From assembly GCA_964035575.1 (NCBI GenBank), contig OZ037921.1, positions 454,501 through 518,500 on the forward strand: 64,000 nt of DNA, written 5' to 3'. The notes beneath the pieces were generated by a model that worked only from the letters and a program-made list of their open reading frames with translations, did not search any database and was not told the origin of the DNA. Shown in pieces: positions 18,608 through 29,600 of the stretch. The stretch comes from Rhynchopus sp. YZ270_cl-10 (Eukaryota > Euglenozoa > Diplonemea > Diplonemida > Diplonemidae). Within the stretch, counting starts at the first letter, position 1. Each line of letters begins with the position of its first letter. The position numbers and the translations under genes are program-made.

Positions 18608-20311
18608 CTAGAACCCCTTTGCGACTACTCTATCATACATAGCTCCCAGCATCTCCTCAGGGAAGTCTTCCCCGTCGTTGACCCCATGGTTCATCTGGAT
18701 GAAGTCGGTTTTGCTCATTTTGCTTTCAATGATTTCAGAGTGCGCATCAGTGTGAAGCATCAAAACAGCAAACGACAGCATATACACCGCCTCAGCACTG
18801 TCATATGAATAAGGGTTGGCAGTGATGAAGGCGGCTGTCACCTTCTGCATCATTCGGTCTCCAGCCTGCGCGCATCCCGTGCTTTTGAAGGAAAGGAAGA
18901 AGGAGAGCACAGCCTCGTCAAGGTGCATATCATGGAAGTCGAATGTGCCGAGGTAGTTCTCGAAGACCTCTCTGTTGAAGGCTTTGTCCTGGGAGATGTA
19001 GCTGCCGATGCTTTCTTTGCAGAGGTTTGGCTGCGTGCGGAGGAAGGTTGCGACGGAGGCCTCGTCACGCCCTACCACACCACTTTCCCACAACTGCATC
19101 AGACCCTCTGTGGGACGCTCATTAAACACCTCCACACCACCTTCCTCAAACCTCGACGAACTCTGCACTGTACAGGCACTCACACCACTTGTACCACTAC
19201 ACGGAGAACCTTGGTCCTCGTCGTCTTCCTCTTCTTCTGCATACAGAGAAACCTCTCGTGTTGTGACACGCTCGTAGATGCCACGTAGCATGTCGTCACT
19301 GCAGCTTGCGAAGAGGCCTTGGTTGAGCTCGAGGAAGACACGGAGGGGCATTTTGTTTTCGATGTAGCGTGAGTGTGCGTCTGTGTGAAGCATAATGATG
19401 ATGCTGCAGAGGGTAGGCACATCGGAGACGTTGCTGAAGGAGCCGGGGTTTGCTTCAGTATAGGCTGACGCGAATTTTGTGAGAAGTGTCTCACCAACCT
19501 CTTGGCTACAATGAAAGGATTCCCAGAAGGGCAGCACCGCCTCGTCAAGGAGAAGCCCAGGCAGTGCAAAGCTTTCAACAAACTTCGCGAAGACCTTCTG
19601 GTTGAACTCAGCGGGGTCAGAGAAGTACTCACCAAGCTGCTCCCTGCAGAGTTCTGGGTGGGTGCTAAAGTATGATGCTACCGAATGCGGGTCCCGCTCC
19701 ACCACCCCACTCTCGAACAGCAACGCCAACCCCTTTTCCGCGCTCTGCTGAAACGTCGCAACAAAGTAGTCTGCCCCGTCGTCAAGATGGTGGTGTGCGT
19801 TCGGTGCAGGGTGTTGTGTGGCGACTACTCTGTCATACATAGCTCCCAGCATCTCCTCAGGGAAGTCTTCCCCGTCGTTGACCCCGTGGTTCATCTGGAT
19901 GAAGTCGGTTTTGCTCATTTTGCTTTCAATGATTTCAGAGTGCGCATCAGTGTGAAGCATCAAAACAGCAAACGACAGCATATACACCGCCTCAGCACTG
20001 TCATATGAATAAGGGTTGGCAGTGATGAAGGCGGCTGTCACCTTCTGCATCATTCGGTCTCCAGCCTGCGCGCATCCCGTGCTTTTGAAGGAAAGGAAGA
20101 AGGAGAGCACAGCCTCGTCAAGGTGCATATCATGGAAGTCGAATGTGCCGAGGTAGTTCTCGAAGACCTCTCTGTTGAAGGCTTTGTCCTGGGAGATGTA
20201 GCTGCCGATGCTTTCTTTGCAGAGGTTTGGCTGCGTGCGGAGGAAGGTTGCGACGGAGGCCTCGTCACGCCCTACTACACCACTTTCCCAGGTGGAGTTC
20301 GAACCATCCAT
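18608..20311 (-). CDS. Triple Sec7-domain protein (putative Arf GEF, two domains lacking the catalytic Glu)
   Basis: Single-exon frame of 567 codons from the ATG at 20311. Sec7 domains catalyse GDP/GTP exchange on Arf GTPases through a Glu in the FRLPGE motif. Three domains are visible: residues about 7-164 (5' truncated, lacking the usual first helix), about 185-350, and about 385-567. Domains 1 and 3 have the family core (LSFAVLMLHTDAH, then a DGEDFPEEML segment), but the finger motif reads FKSTGCAQAGDRMM, placing Cys where Glu is expected. Domain 2 reads FHCSQEVGE, so an acidic residue is kept there although the surrounding motif has diverged. An acidic linker (EEEEDDEDQ) and a Ser/Thr-rich stretch separate domains 2 and 3. 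The protein ends just after domain 3, with no PH domain. Domains 1 and 3 come from a 470-bp DNA duplication. Exchange activity is uncertain, and the outer domains may only bind Arf or the middle domain. Confidence 0.85.
   Translation of the reverse strand: MDGSNSTWESGVVGRDEASVATFLRTQPNLCKESIGSYISQDKAFNREVFENYLGTFDFHDMHLDEAVLSFFLSFKSTGCAQAGDRMMQKVTAAFITANPYSYDSAEAVYMLSFAVLMLHTDAHSEIIESKMSKTDFIQMNHGVNDGEDFPEEMLGAMYDRVVATQHPAPNAHHHLDDGADYFVATFQQSAEKGLALLFESGVVERDPHSVASYFSTHPELCREQLGEYFSDPAEFNQKVFAKFVESFALPGLLLDEAVLPFWESFHCSQEVGETLLTKFASAYTEANPGSFSNVSDVPTLCSIIIMLHTDAHSRYIENKMPLRVFLELNQGLFASCSDDMLRGIYERVTTREVSLYAEEEEDDEDQGSPCSGTSGVSACTVQSSSRFEEGGVEVFNERPTEGLMQLWESGVVGRDEASVATFLRTQPNLCKESIGSYISQDKAFNREVFENYLGTFDFHDMHLDEAVLSFFLSFKSTGCAQAGDRMMQKVTAAFITANPYSYDSAEAVYMLSFAVLMLHTDAHSEIIESKMSKTDFIQMNHGVNDGEDFPEEMLGAMYDRVVAKGF
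18621..19090 (-). repeat. 470-bp intragenic duplication, copy encoding Sec7 domain 3
   Basis: Matches 19821-20290 at exactly 1,200 bp offset with about three differences by eye, near 99% identity. Both junctions lie inside Sec7-coding sequence and the frame is preserved. Confidence 0.95.
19821..20290 (-). repeat. 470-bp intragenic duplication, copy encoding Sec7 domain 1
   Basis: Partner of 18621-19090. Beyond 20290 the sequence changes to an unrelated start (MDGSNST), so domain 1 lacks the N-terminal helix that domain 3 keeps. Confidence 0.95.
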
Positions 20312-21121
20312 GTTTGTTCAATCCCGTTGTCTTAGCAACGTGCCTGATGTGCCATAGGCAATGGGAATGGGAAAGGGTGAAGGGGGAGAAGGGGTGAAGC
20401 AAAGATTTTTAAGAGAGAACAAAAAAAAAAGGGGGGGAGGGAGGGGTCAACTGTGTTTCGTACACCATCTTCTCTTGGTTAGTTCCCTTTACGGTATATA
20501 TTTACGGTAAAAAAAACCCCCCTGGTGATAGGGGGAGAAAGTTGACTTGAAATACTAAGCCCTGTACCTTGGTTTGTGTACAAAAAAAAAAGCTATGTCC
20601 CCGCAAGGGAATCCTCAAAAGAGAACGCTCGCCCTCCCCCCCGAGTCGCAAAAGAGAGAAGCGGTTGAGAGCCGCCATCCTTACTACGTATGATTTCGCC
20701 TATCTGATGATGGTCTGCTGAAGAGCAACGTAAGAGTCATCAGTATGGCATCTAACACATAGGAGTGATCATTGTGTTCAGCAGTTACATAAAAAACGTT
20801 TTGGAGTGGAGCCATCATCCTCGGGTGTCGACACCTAATACAACCAAGTTTCCAAACGAAAAAAAAATATCTCCCCGTTTACTGACGTAACAGAAGGGAC
20901 CTCACTTTTTCTGCACCACTGAGAGACTAGGCCAGCGATGTAGGGTTTCCTGCTCTGTTTTCACCAAAAATGAGGAGGCAATCGCCGTAGCCTTTTTGTG
21001 CAGAGTGTAGGTAGGTCTTTTACTCTTTTTTTTTTAGATCTGCTGAACACATTCATGGCATAAGAAGACACCACCTTTTTTCCCACATTTCATGTGGCAA
21101 AAGAGAGACACACCCCCCTTT
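20312..21121. other. Spacer between Sec7 gene and glycosyltransferase-like gene
   Basis: AT-rich with homopolymer runs. A degenerate H4 start lies at 20541-20582 (TTGACTTGAAATACTAAGCCC). It should hold the Sec7 gene promoter. No gene seen. Confidence 0.5.
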
Positions 21122-22728
21122 TCACCAGAGGTAAGCGCTGGTGTAGACAATATCTGTTGCGTGAGGGTTGTTCTGTGCGTCACCTTCTCTCTTGGGGGGT
21201 ATTTGGCGCCACGGGCTGTCCCAGTTGTCCTTCAGCCCAAAGGCAATCTTAGCCTTCTGCACATTAGATAAAGGCGCAAGAGGAAGCCTCTCCTCGCCCA
21301 ACATCCTATGGTAAGAGCTGCCCCCTCTCTCCGCAGTGCAGTGTCGATGGTATGTCTTCAGCAGTCCGCAGCGATCTGTTAGGATTGATTTATTTTTTTT
21401 ATCGAATTTCTTAATGTCTCAGATGGTGCTGATTAATAATATGTGTAAAGGTGGTTAATAGGTTAAAATCTCAATTTTTGATTGGTCCCCCTGAAACCCT
21501 TCGGGTATTTTCCAATTTTTTTTTTGCAAAAGGTGAATCTAAAACAAGGCAACATACTTTGCAGCACTGCACCCCTATGCACCAAATTCTCCATAAACAC
21601 ATTCTCACCTCCAGTGATCGCTCCAAAGGGGAACTCGAGGTCTGTGCTCAAGCCGTCTGCATGCGGTTTTGGGTACACCCAGGCCTGCGGGATCGGGGCC
21701 TTGAAGAGGTATGTGTCCATGCAGTTTCCGTTGGACGTGCCGCAGTCACAGAGGTAGGTGTGCGGGCGTGCAGGGTTTGTGCATTCGAGGTCCTCATAGC
21801 GTGTGATAGGGATAACCAGGTCAGGGCTCTCTGCAAACCACCCATCGATCTGCGTCTTCACAAACCCATCTCCAATGCTGATATCACCATTGCTTGCGAG
21901 GAAGAGACCCTCCTGCTTGGACACATACTCCAAGACACCCTGGAAGGTGAGGCGAAGGCCGTACGATATAAAACGCAACTTCCCGCAAGGATCCATTCTG
22001 AGTCCAGACTTCTGCCTCATCCGTAACAGCCCAGGGCAGTCCATCCCCTCTGTAACGGAGAGATCCGCAAAAAGGTCGGCTGAACGATTCAACGGAGCCC
22101 CTGAAAGCTCTTCGAGAAGGTGCACCTCCTTTACGACAGGGTTGTTTAGGTTGCAAAAGAGCGTTTCCATGAACTCCACTCTACGTCTTGTGTTGAACCG
22201 CCCAAAGGTCGGTGGGATCTGCTGCACGATAGTGATAAATCCGGCGCATTTTGTATTATTTTTGATAATTTCCTCTTCATTCGCGAAATTGCATTTCGGA
22301 GGAGAGCACCTCCTCCAGGCGCAGGTTGGTACACTGTCTGCAAACCAGGTGACCTTGCAGACGGAGGACCAAGAAAGGGTCCGTTCATTCAATTCGCAAG
22401 GGGGTGCTTCGATGGTACGGCAGGGCCCTCTATAGGCAGGGGGTGCGATGCAGCGGATCTTCTCCCCATCACTCCATTCGCATTGCCCCTCACCGTCGCG
22501 GGGGGGTCTGCGTGACACCCCTGAACGTTCTTCTACAGCCCACCCCTCAGGGCATGCAGACCGGAAGTTTGTCCCGCAAGGTACCATAGTGTCGCTCCGT
22601 TGTCCTGCAGCAACACCGCGAACCGCGGAGTAATAATCCACACACTGCACAGCAAGGCTGAAGAGAAGTGCCCATGCTATGCTGTAGCACAGAGACGCAC
22701 TCATATGAAGCTTCTCAAACAGACCCAT
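21122..22728 (-). CDS. Cys-rich type II membrane protein, glycosyltransferase-like
   Basis: Two exons: 21558-22728 (donor GTATGT) and 21122-21375 (acceptor CTAACAG), joined in frame to give about 474 residues. The start is taken at the ATG at 22728; a second ATG lies at 22704, and the in-frame region further upstream is low complexity. A hydrophobic segment near residues 12-27 (SLCYSIAWALLFSLAV) fits a signal anchor. The next ~130 residues hold many cysteines. The C-terminal half has a pattern I associate with a family of putative glycosyltransferases: a basic RRRVEF and NLNNP..KEVHLLEE block, ASNGDISIGDGF (where others have a D-x-D-like NxDI), a CMDTYLF segment, EFPFGAITGGEN, then NRCGLLKTYHRHC. 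The role, probably in Golgi glycan synthesis, is inferred from memory of these motifs. The intron holds part of dispersed repeat R5. Confidence 0.65.
21416..21470 (+). repeat. R5 repeat, left part, inside an intron
   Basis: Matches 14821-14884 (GTCTC...TGGTGCTGATT...GGTTAATAGGTTAA). It lies wholly within the 182-bp intron of the glycosyltransferase-like gene. Confidence 0.6.
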
Positions 22729-23661
22729 TTTTTTATCCCCTTTTTTCCATAAAAAAAGAATGGAGGTAGGATGGAGTGGATCCTGTAAGGGTGAGATGAG
22801 AGAGAGAGAGAGAGAAGGAGGAAAATAGAACTTAACACTCATCACACGATAAAACCCATGGGAGAGGTTGTGGTGAAACGCACAACACCTCGACCTGTTT
22901 GGTGAGGAGTGGCTCTGCAGCGCGGTTCGTCCTTAGAACCGCAAAGTGTGTTCAAAATGCTTTGTTTCTATTTCCTCCTTCATTTCATGAGGTGACAAAA
23001 AAAAATGGTGGGAGTAGTCGGTTTTGATGAAAAAAGGTGTAACTGATTAACCTTGAGATCGGTTGTTGTTGTTGTTGTTTTGGCGGCAAAATAACAGAAA
23101 AACAAAGACTAGGCATGGCAAAAAGAAAAGAGGGTTAAAAATGGTTACGGTTAGAACGGCGTGGGTAAATAGAAAGTGATTATCGTTGCAAAGAGAAAAA
23201 AAAATGTTGAAAAAAAAGGTGTGCGTTGTTGTTGACAAAATCACCCACCAAGAGGTGGGATCTACTACTCAATGGGCACCTCGAAAAGGCTTTTTTTCTC
23301 TTATTTTCCTTTTTTCCGTTTTTTTTGATAATCAATTGAATTAGTGTTAGCCTGCCACAGTCTTGTTTGATGGATGCAGGGACCTCGCGGACGCGCATCG
23401 TGATCAAAATGGATTGTAGCAAAAAAAAAAAAAGAGCAGAAAATTTGGGCAAAAACGCTATCCGAAAAACAAAACATGGGCAACCAAAAAAAAAAAAAAT
23501 GCTTTTTCAAAAGAAAGTCTTCAAAAAAAAACCCCCTCACACACCGCATCAGCCGTAAATGCCTTCGATGTGTGAAACCAACCCCTCATATAACAGACCC
23601 TACACTTTTTTTTGTGGACTTCCTTCTAGAAGCAAAATAGCTGATTTCAGCCACCACAACC
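22729..23661. other. Spacer between glycosyltransferase-like gene and dynein 3' end
   Basis: Contains an AG microsatellite (about 22798-22815), the R5 repeat copy at 22832-22960 and many homopolymer runs. No gene seen. Confidence 0.55.
22832..22960 (+). repeat. R5 dispersed repeat, right part
   Basis: Aligns with 14879-14996 (ACACTCATC, GGGAGAGGTTGTGGTGAAAC, CGACCTGTTTGGTGAG). Contains a perfect stem-loop GCGGTTC/GAACCGC. Confidence 0.75.
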
Positions 23662-26600
23662 TCACACATCCACGACATCCAACACACCTGCTACACCTGC
23701 TATAACCCATTTCGATACTGGGTGTTTAGTGCGGAAGTGAAGCGACGATACGAACCCTCTGTTTCGTGCTTGCGTTACAAAGACTGGGCATTCATATTGA
23801 TCCCGCCGTTCAAATTTGCTTCGGGGTAGCGCACGCACGGTGATGACAGGCATTACGAAGTGCACCTCCTTGCTTGACGCCACCTCAATCACCCCCAGAG
23901 AGATATCCCATCGGGCGCCTTCTAGCTTCAAGCCGAAGATATGCGACCCTTCCCGCGCATGATTTTCTATTCCATCGGGGGTACGCTTTGTGACGTCACA
24001 GACTATGTCCACTTGATCCAATGCGTAACCGTTTACCATAGCGGAATGCTGGGACACCGCAGTCAGGAACGAAAGAGGTGAAAAGAAGTAGTCAATACGG
24101 GTCACCTTTGGCGTGGCGAAGTCGTGGTGCCAATAGAGAAGCTGTACATTGCGTTGGGTGAGGTTGCTGCACCATGAGCCTAGGGCACGCTTAGAAGGAA
24201 ATGCGACTGCAGCCCACGCATCTGGAACAGAGTCGCTTCGAACAGAATCGTACAACGACAGTAACCTCTCTGTCATAGACAGGGACCCCTCCAAACCTAG
24301 CATCAACTCCTGCAAGGTGCTCCGCATTACACCAGACAGAATGTTCATCCGCTCACACTCTTGATAGAAAACATGCTGAAGGGGGGTCTTATCTTCATCT
24401 AAACGGTCCAAAATATCGCTTAAATCGTGTATTTCGTCTGCCAAAGTTACTCCCAATATCTCTTCCGCCATTTCCATCATTTCTGACTCCTCCTCTGGAC
24501 CACGCTCTGCGACTTCAAGGAGAGACGGTTGCAGGTCGTTTACCACCTTGAAGAGATGCTCTGCAGATTGGAGGTGGTGGCCGAGCTCGGAGTGTTTGTG
24601 AAGACCGTAGAAGCCTGGGTGTTCGGGGGGCATTGATTCGATAGCGGACATGGCTTCGGCGTGGGTGCTGAAGTTTGGTATGGAATAGCCTGGGGTGAGG
24701 TCGTAGCCCTCGGTGATGTCGCCCCGGACGAATTCGTGGAGGTAAGCGTTGCAGAGGCGACGGTCCCAGTCGTCGGTGATGTGGCCTCCGTAGATGATCT
24801 CGCCGAATGTGTACCGTAAGTCTTCCCAAGGGACCATAGGGCGTTCTTCCATGTAGTTGTTGAAGATGTCCACGCAAGACGTCAGATCCGAGGTGCTAAA
24901 AGGATACGATTTGCTCCACCCCAAATGGCCAAACTTCTTGCGTTCCACAACAATAGCGTGAAACCAGCACAACGAAAAGAGCATTGCCTTGAAGTCGGAG
25001 GGCTTGCAAGAGTTCTCCCAGGGTTCTGAGCTGAATTCGGACATCGCGCGGAGCATATTGGCTTTGACGCCGCTGGGGGGTTCGTTGGTGAGTTTGATGC
25101 AGGCTTGGAGGATGCCGATGGGGACTTGGGTTTCGGTGGTGGAGAGGGGTTCTGCGGAGAGGAAGATGCGGAAGTCTTTGTGGCCGCGTTCGGAGAGGAT
25201 GGCTTCTTCGTCGGGGTCGAGGAGGGAGGTGGTGTCGGCGGCGGAGGAGCCGCTGAGCTCTTCCTCCTGCACCTCCACGCCGTCCACGAGGAGCTGGATG
25301 TGCGACGTCTGCACGCCGGACTGCTTGCGTTGCTCTGCCTCCTGGCGTTGCTCTTCCTCGAGAAGCAGCTTGCGCTCCTCCTTCCGCAAGTCGACAAGTG
25401 CTGCCCTCTGACACTTCGCCCCAAAAGTATCCAACATCTTCTCCAACTCCCCCAAAAACGTCTTCGCCAAATGAATATTAGACAGCATAACCCACCCGCC
25501 TTCTCGAAAGCACTCCTCCAGGCATGCAGTGGCCCGCCCTTCTTGCCCTTTTCCGAGAGAGACGTTGAAGAAGTTGCCGGCATCGTACGAAAAGCCAAAC
25601 TCCGCAGCAAGCGTCTCGACCTTGCACACCGGGTCCACCCCCGGCGACAGAATAAAGAAAAGCGGTGTGGTGGGCGTGGTGTCTGCGAAGGACACCTTCA
25701 AGGGCACAGCCGTGTCTGCGACAAAGGAGGGGCCCAGGTTGGCAGAGACGAACTTCCTGAAGGCCTCAACCAAACGGTCGGGGCGCAAGCAGCGTATCAA
25801 GAGCAGACGCTGGAAGGGTGTCAGGAAGCGCCAGTCCGTCGGCGGCTTCTCGTCCTCCGGGCAGGCGTGCTCCACCCAGATGCGCCAGCGGTTGTGGAAC
25901 TGCACCTCTGCGGGGAGCTGTTCGAAGAGCGGCAGGGTGAGGCCCACCTTCCTGCTGTAGGGCCCTTCCACTTCGGAGAGTGAGTTCACTGCTGACCACA
26001 TCTGCTGGGAGCACCTGAAGGGGGTGGGGTGGGGGGTGGGGGGTGGAAGATTCAAGAGAACGGCTGCCTAAAGGGTGCATACCATTCCGAGATGCCACGT
26101 GGTGGTGTTGTCAGAATCGGCCGCCGTCCCCCTGTCAAGAGGAAGTCCAGCTGTGCAGCGTCGATGGCACCCTGCTGCTTCATGATGGAGAAGCAGAGCA
26201 GCGAGGCAAAGATGGTTTTGTGCTTTTCGAAGAGACCGCGGGAGACGTAGCTGAAGACCTGTGTTTTTGTTATTTTTTGTTTTTGGTTTTTGTAGTTTCT
26301 ATCGACAATCACCCTTCCAAGGGTTCTGTACACAAGCTCGCCCGAAGGCTAACGAATTTCAAAGGTATAGATGCAGTTTTTTGCATAAAAAAAAGGAAAA
26401 CACAGTGGCAGGTAAAGCACACACCTCCTCTGTGATCGCAGCAAGCAAGCTCGAGACCCTCCGCTTCTCCGACACCGTGCACTGCGCAGACTGCGGCACT
26501 GCGTTGATGTCAAAGGCGTCGTCGTCGGGCGACGTAAACTGCTCGACTGTCTCATCCATGGAGCGACAGGGCTCTGCTCTGTCTAAGGCCTTCATGAAGA

Positions 26601-29600
26601 CCGACATAAAGGCACCCAGGGAGTACTGGTACATATAGTCTATATGCGTCAGACGCACGATCTCAAAGTACAAAAGACTTCCCCTTGCAGCTGCAGGCTG
26701 GAACGCAAGACGCTTGACGATGAGCTCCTCCTGCGTCTTCCGGTCCTCCACCAAAGACTTACTGATCATCCCCGCCTGCTTCTTCGTTTCCTCCAAATTT
26801 GTGATGAGCACCACATTCTTCAGAAGATCCCCCTTCGCGTTTGAAAGCTCAAATAAAAGACGGTCTTCGCATTCCGCGAGGTCTATCTTATATTGGTTGA
26901 GTTTACGGAGTATTGCCACACGTTTCTCTTCGAGCTCTGGCCGTTCTTTGTTGACGACAACACCGAGGAGCTGTTCTTGCAGACCCCAATCGGTTACCAT
27001 AAAGTTGACTACAGTGGTTTGCGCATGGAGCTCAGGACGGTAATGTGGATTGGGGTGTTTTGTCTGAAGGTACAACCGGAAGGAGGTGATGTCCACCTCC
27101 ACATCACGATCACCTACTTCACAGATGTAGCTTGCCGCCTTTTTAGAGAATTCCTTTGAGAGCAGCGGGTCCAGGATGGGGTCAATCTGTTCAGGAAGGT
27201 TTTCCACGAGACACGGCAGCCCCTCTTCCATGCAGAATACTACCTTGTCCAAAAAGTCGCTGTCGTTCTGTTGCACCACCATCAGACCATTTGCCTCTTC
27301 CCGAGCCTTAATCCACCCTACCCCTTGAAGCTGTGGGTCCACGAGAAGAGGCCACCTCTTAGCATTTTTCACAATCGCTCCGTTCTCTGTTGAGACGCGG
27401 TCTGTGGGGAGCCCTTCGTTGTTCCATGCCGCGATTTCTGCTTCGGTAGTAAGCACTTCGGTTACAACATCTAAGGTTGGTGAGACGCTTATTGCGTTTT
27501 CGTCGAGGATGAGACGGAAATCGGTCATTAGTCGTGCTCGGTGCTCTCCATCGAAGGGGCCTGCATAGGAGATGAACGCAGCGGCCATGAGAACATTGCC
27601 TGTGAGCAGTTCTTGGTTTTCTTGAAGGCCTTCGAGGGTAGCACCCCAACGGATGGTTTCTTCAGCTAGGCCTGCAACAAGGCGTTCCGCGACGTTCATT
27701 TTCAGGCGGGTAGTTTCTGCTTGCTGTTTGAGGAGTCTGGAGCGTTCGGTTGCAGCGTTGTGCGCTTCGATGAGGTTGTTGAGCTTTTCGTTGAGTCCTG
27801 CAACGTGCTCTTGAACACGTTGGAATTGTGCACGAGAACGGTCAAGTCGGAGGGTCGCTTCATAGAGACGTTCCTCCTTTGGCCGGATTTGACAACGCAG
27901 ATTATGGTATGCATCCATATTAGTCACCCACGAAGCAAGGCACGCAGCGGCCTCGCTTTTGGACCTCATATTTTCGGCATCAAACTCAGGGTCACGCACC
28001 CAAACCTGAATCGAATCTACGCATGCCTGAGGAATGCTGTGCGCCCTGTTCGCAAACTCCTCTAGCTCTTTGATCCAAGAACTCACATTCGCCATCATCT
28101 TTTTTGCATTGCCCCAATCCTTTGCTTTCTCCATGCGGGGGATCTTATTGGGAGCGGATACAAGACACATCACCGCTGCAGTGACCATGAGAACATCCTG
28201 CGGCGGTTTTGTGAAGGATTTGAGTTCAGTTAGAGATGCTTTGTTCAGGCCTTTTAGAGCTTCTTTGGCACGCTCCACCATGGGTTGCGCTGCTGCCAGG
28301 TCGCGTTCGGCGTCTGCACGGAGCGCGTCTGTTTCGATCCACAGCTTTTCGGTTTTGATTTTTTCGGTTTCGCCCCTCTCAGCTTCCTCCTGGCAGGCCG
28401 CTTTGTCAGTGCTGATCTGTTCCATCAATACACAGACCTCTGCCGCCGCAGCCCGCACCTCCACATCCTCCTCCACAAGCTTCTTCTGCAGAGAGTCCAC
28501 CTGCTCCTTCGCATGGTTGATTTTGAACAGCCCATCAACCAGCCGGTCCATCTTATCTGACAACGCCTCCTTCTTCCCTTCCAACATCCTTTTATATGCT
28601 AGGACCAACTCCATAAATGTCTTAGGTGTGTTATAACAACGACGTCTCTGCTGCCTGCGGAAGTCCTCTGCCAATCGCGAGGCAGACATATGCATGGAGG
28701 AGAAGGCTGCGGCAAGAGACGCAAGATGTGCAGTATCGCGTGCCTCTGGGGGTATGTCTTCTTCGAGGAAGCGTTGTGATACGCAGGTCAACGCATCGAG
28801 CGGCCACGGATGGAACCAATCGACGACAGTCGCGCAGACGAGAGCAGGGAAGTGTCTGCACCATGTGTCCAAGTGCTTCCCAACAGGGGAAAAACAGAGA
28901 ATCGTGTGTAGGTTCATCTGGACCTTAGAGACGAGGTACTCCCAGCAGACTTCTTTGTTGTACTCTTGCTGGCGTTGGCGGAGTTCGGGGATCATGGCGC
29001 GGCTGAGTTCGTCTTTCTCGTCGGGTTCGAAGAGACCAGGGATGTGGCCCGATGTGAGGATGTCGCTGAGGACGACTAATTGGTCGGGACACACAATTTG
29101 TGCGTCTGTGATGAGAAGCGCAAATCGTAGTCCCCGCCGGCCGCCCTGCTCGTACAGTTCTTTGATGGTGTGCCGGAAGTCGTCGCCGTTGTAGTGCGCA
29201 GTGACCAGGATGTTGACGTACTCCAGCTCTGTGATGAACGTCGCCATTCTACTGATCGAACGCTTGCCAGACCCGCCCACACCAATGAGCAGAAGGTTGC
29301 CCTTAGGGCGGCTGAGGACCCGACTGACGCGTGTAATGTGGTCCATGGCCTGGACGAAGAGGACAAGGTCGAGCGCAGGGCGGTTTGTCTCCTCGTTGTA
29401 TTCTTCGAGCTTCGACTCGAGGAAGACTGCGAGCTGGTCGTAGCCGTCGATGCTGTCGTAGATCTCGCCGTCGTCGCCTTGCTGGCCAAAGGGGCCCCAG
29501 AGGTTGGGCTCTGCGAGGATGGTCTCTTCGGGTGCGAAGGTGTGGAAGTGGCGCTTCACAGTCTGCGCCACCAAGGCATCGTACTCCTGCACGTCGGATT

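Noticed and set aside
20281-20330. tRNA-like GGTTCGAACTCCACC at the start of the Sec7 gene
   Set aside because: No A-box or cloverleaf could be formed upstream on that strand. It is part of the coding start.
22729-22845. Upstream start for the glycosyltransferase-like protein
   Set aside because: The extra ~39 residues derive from an AG microsatellite and low-complexity sequence. The ATG at 22728 directly precedes the signal-anchor segment.
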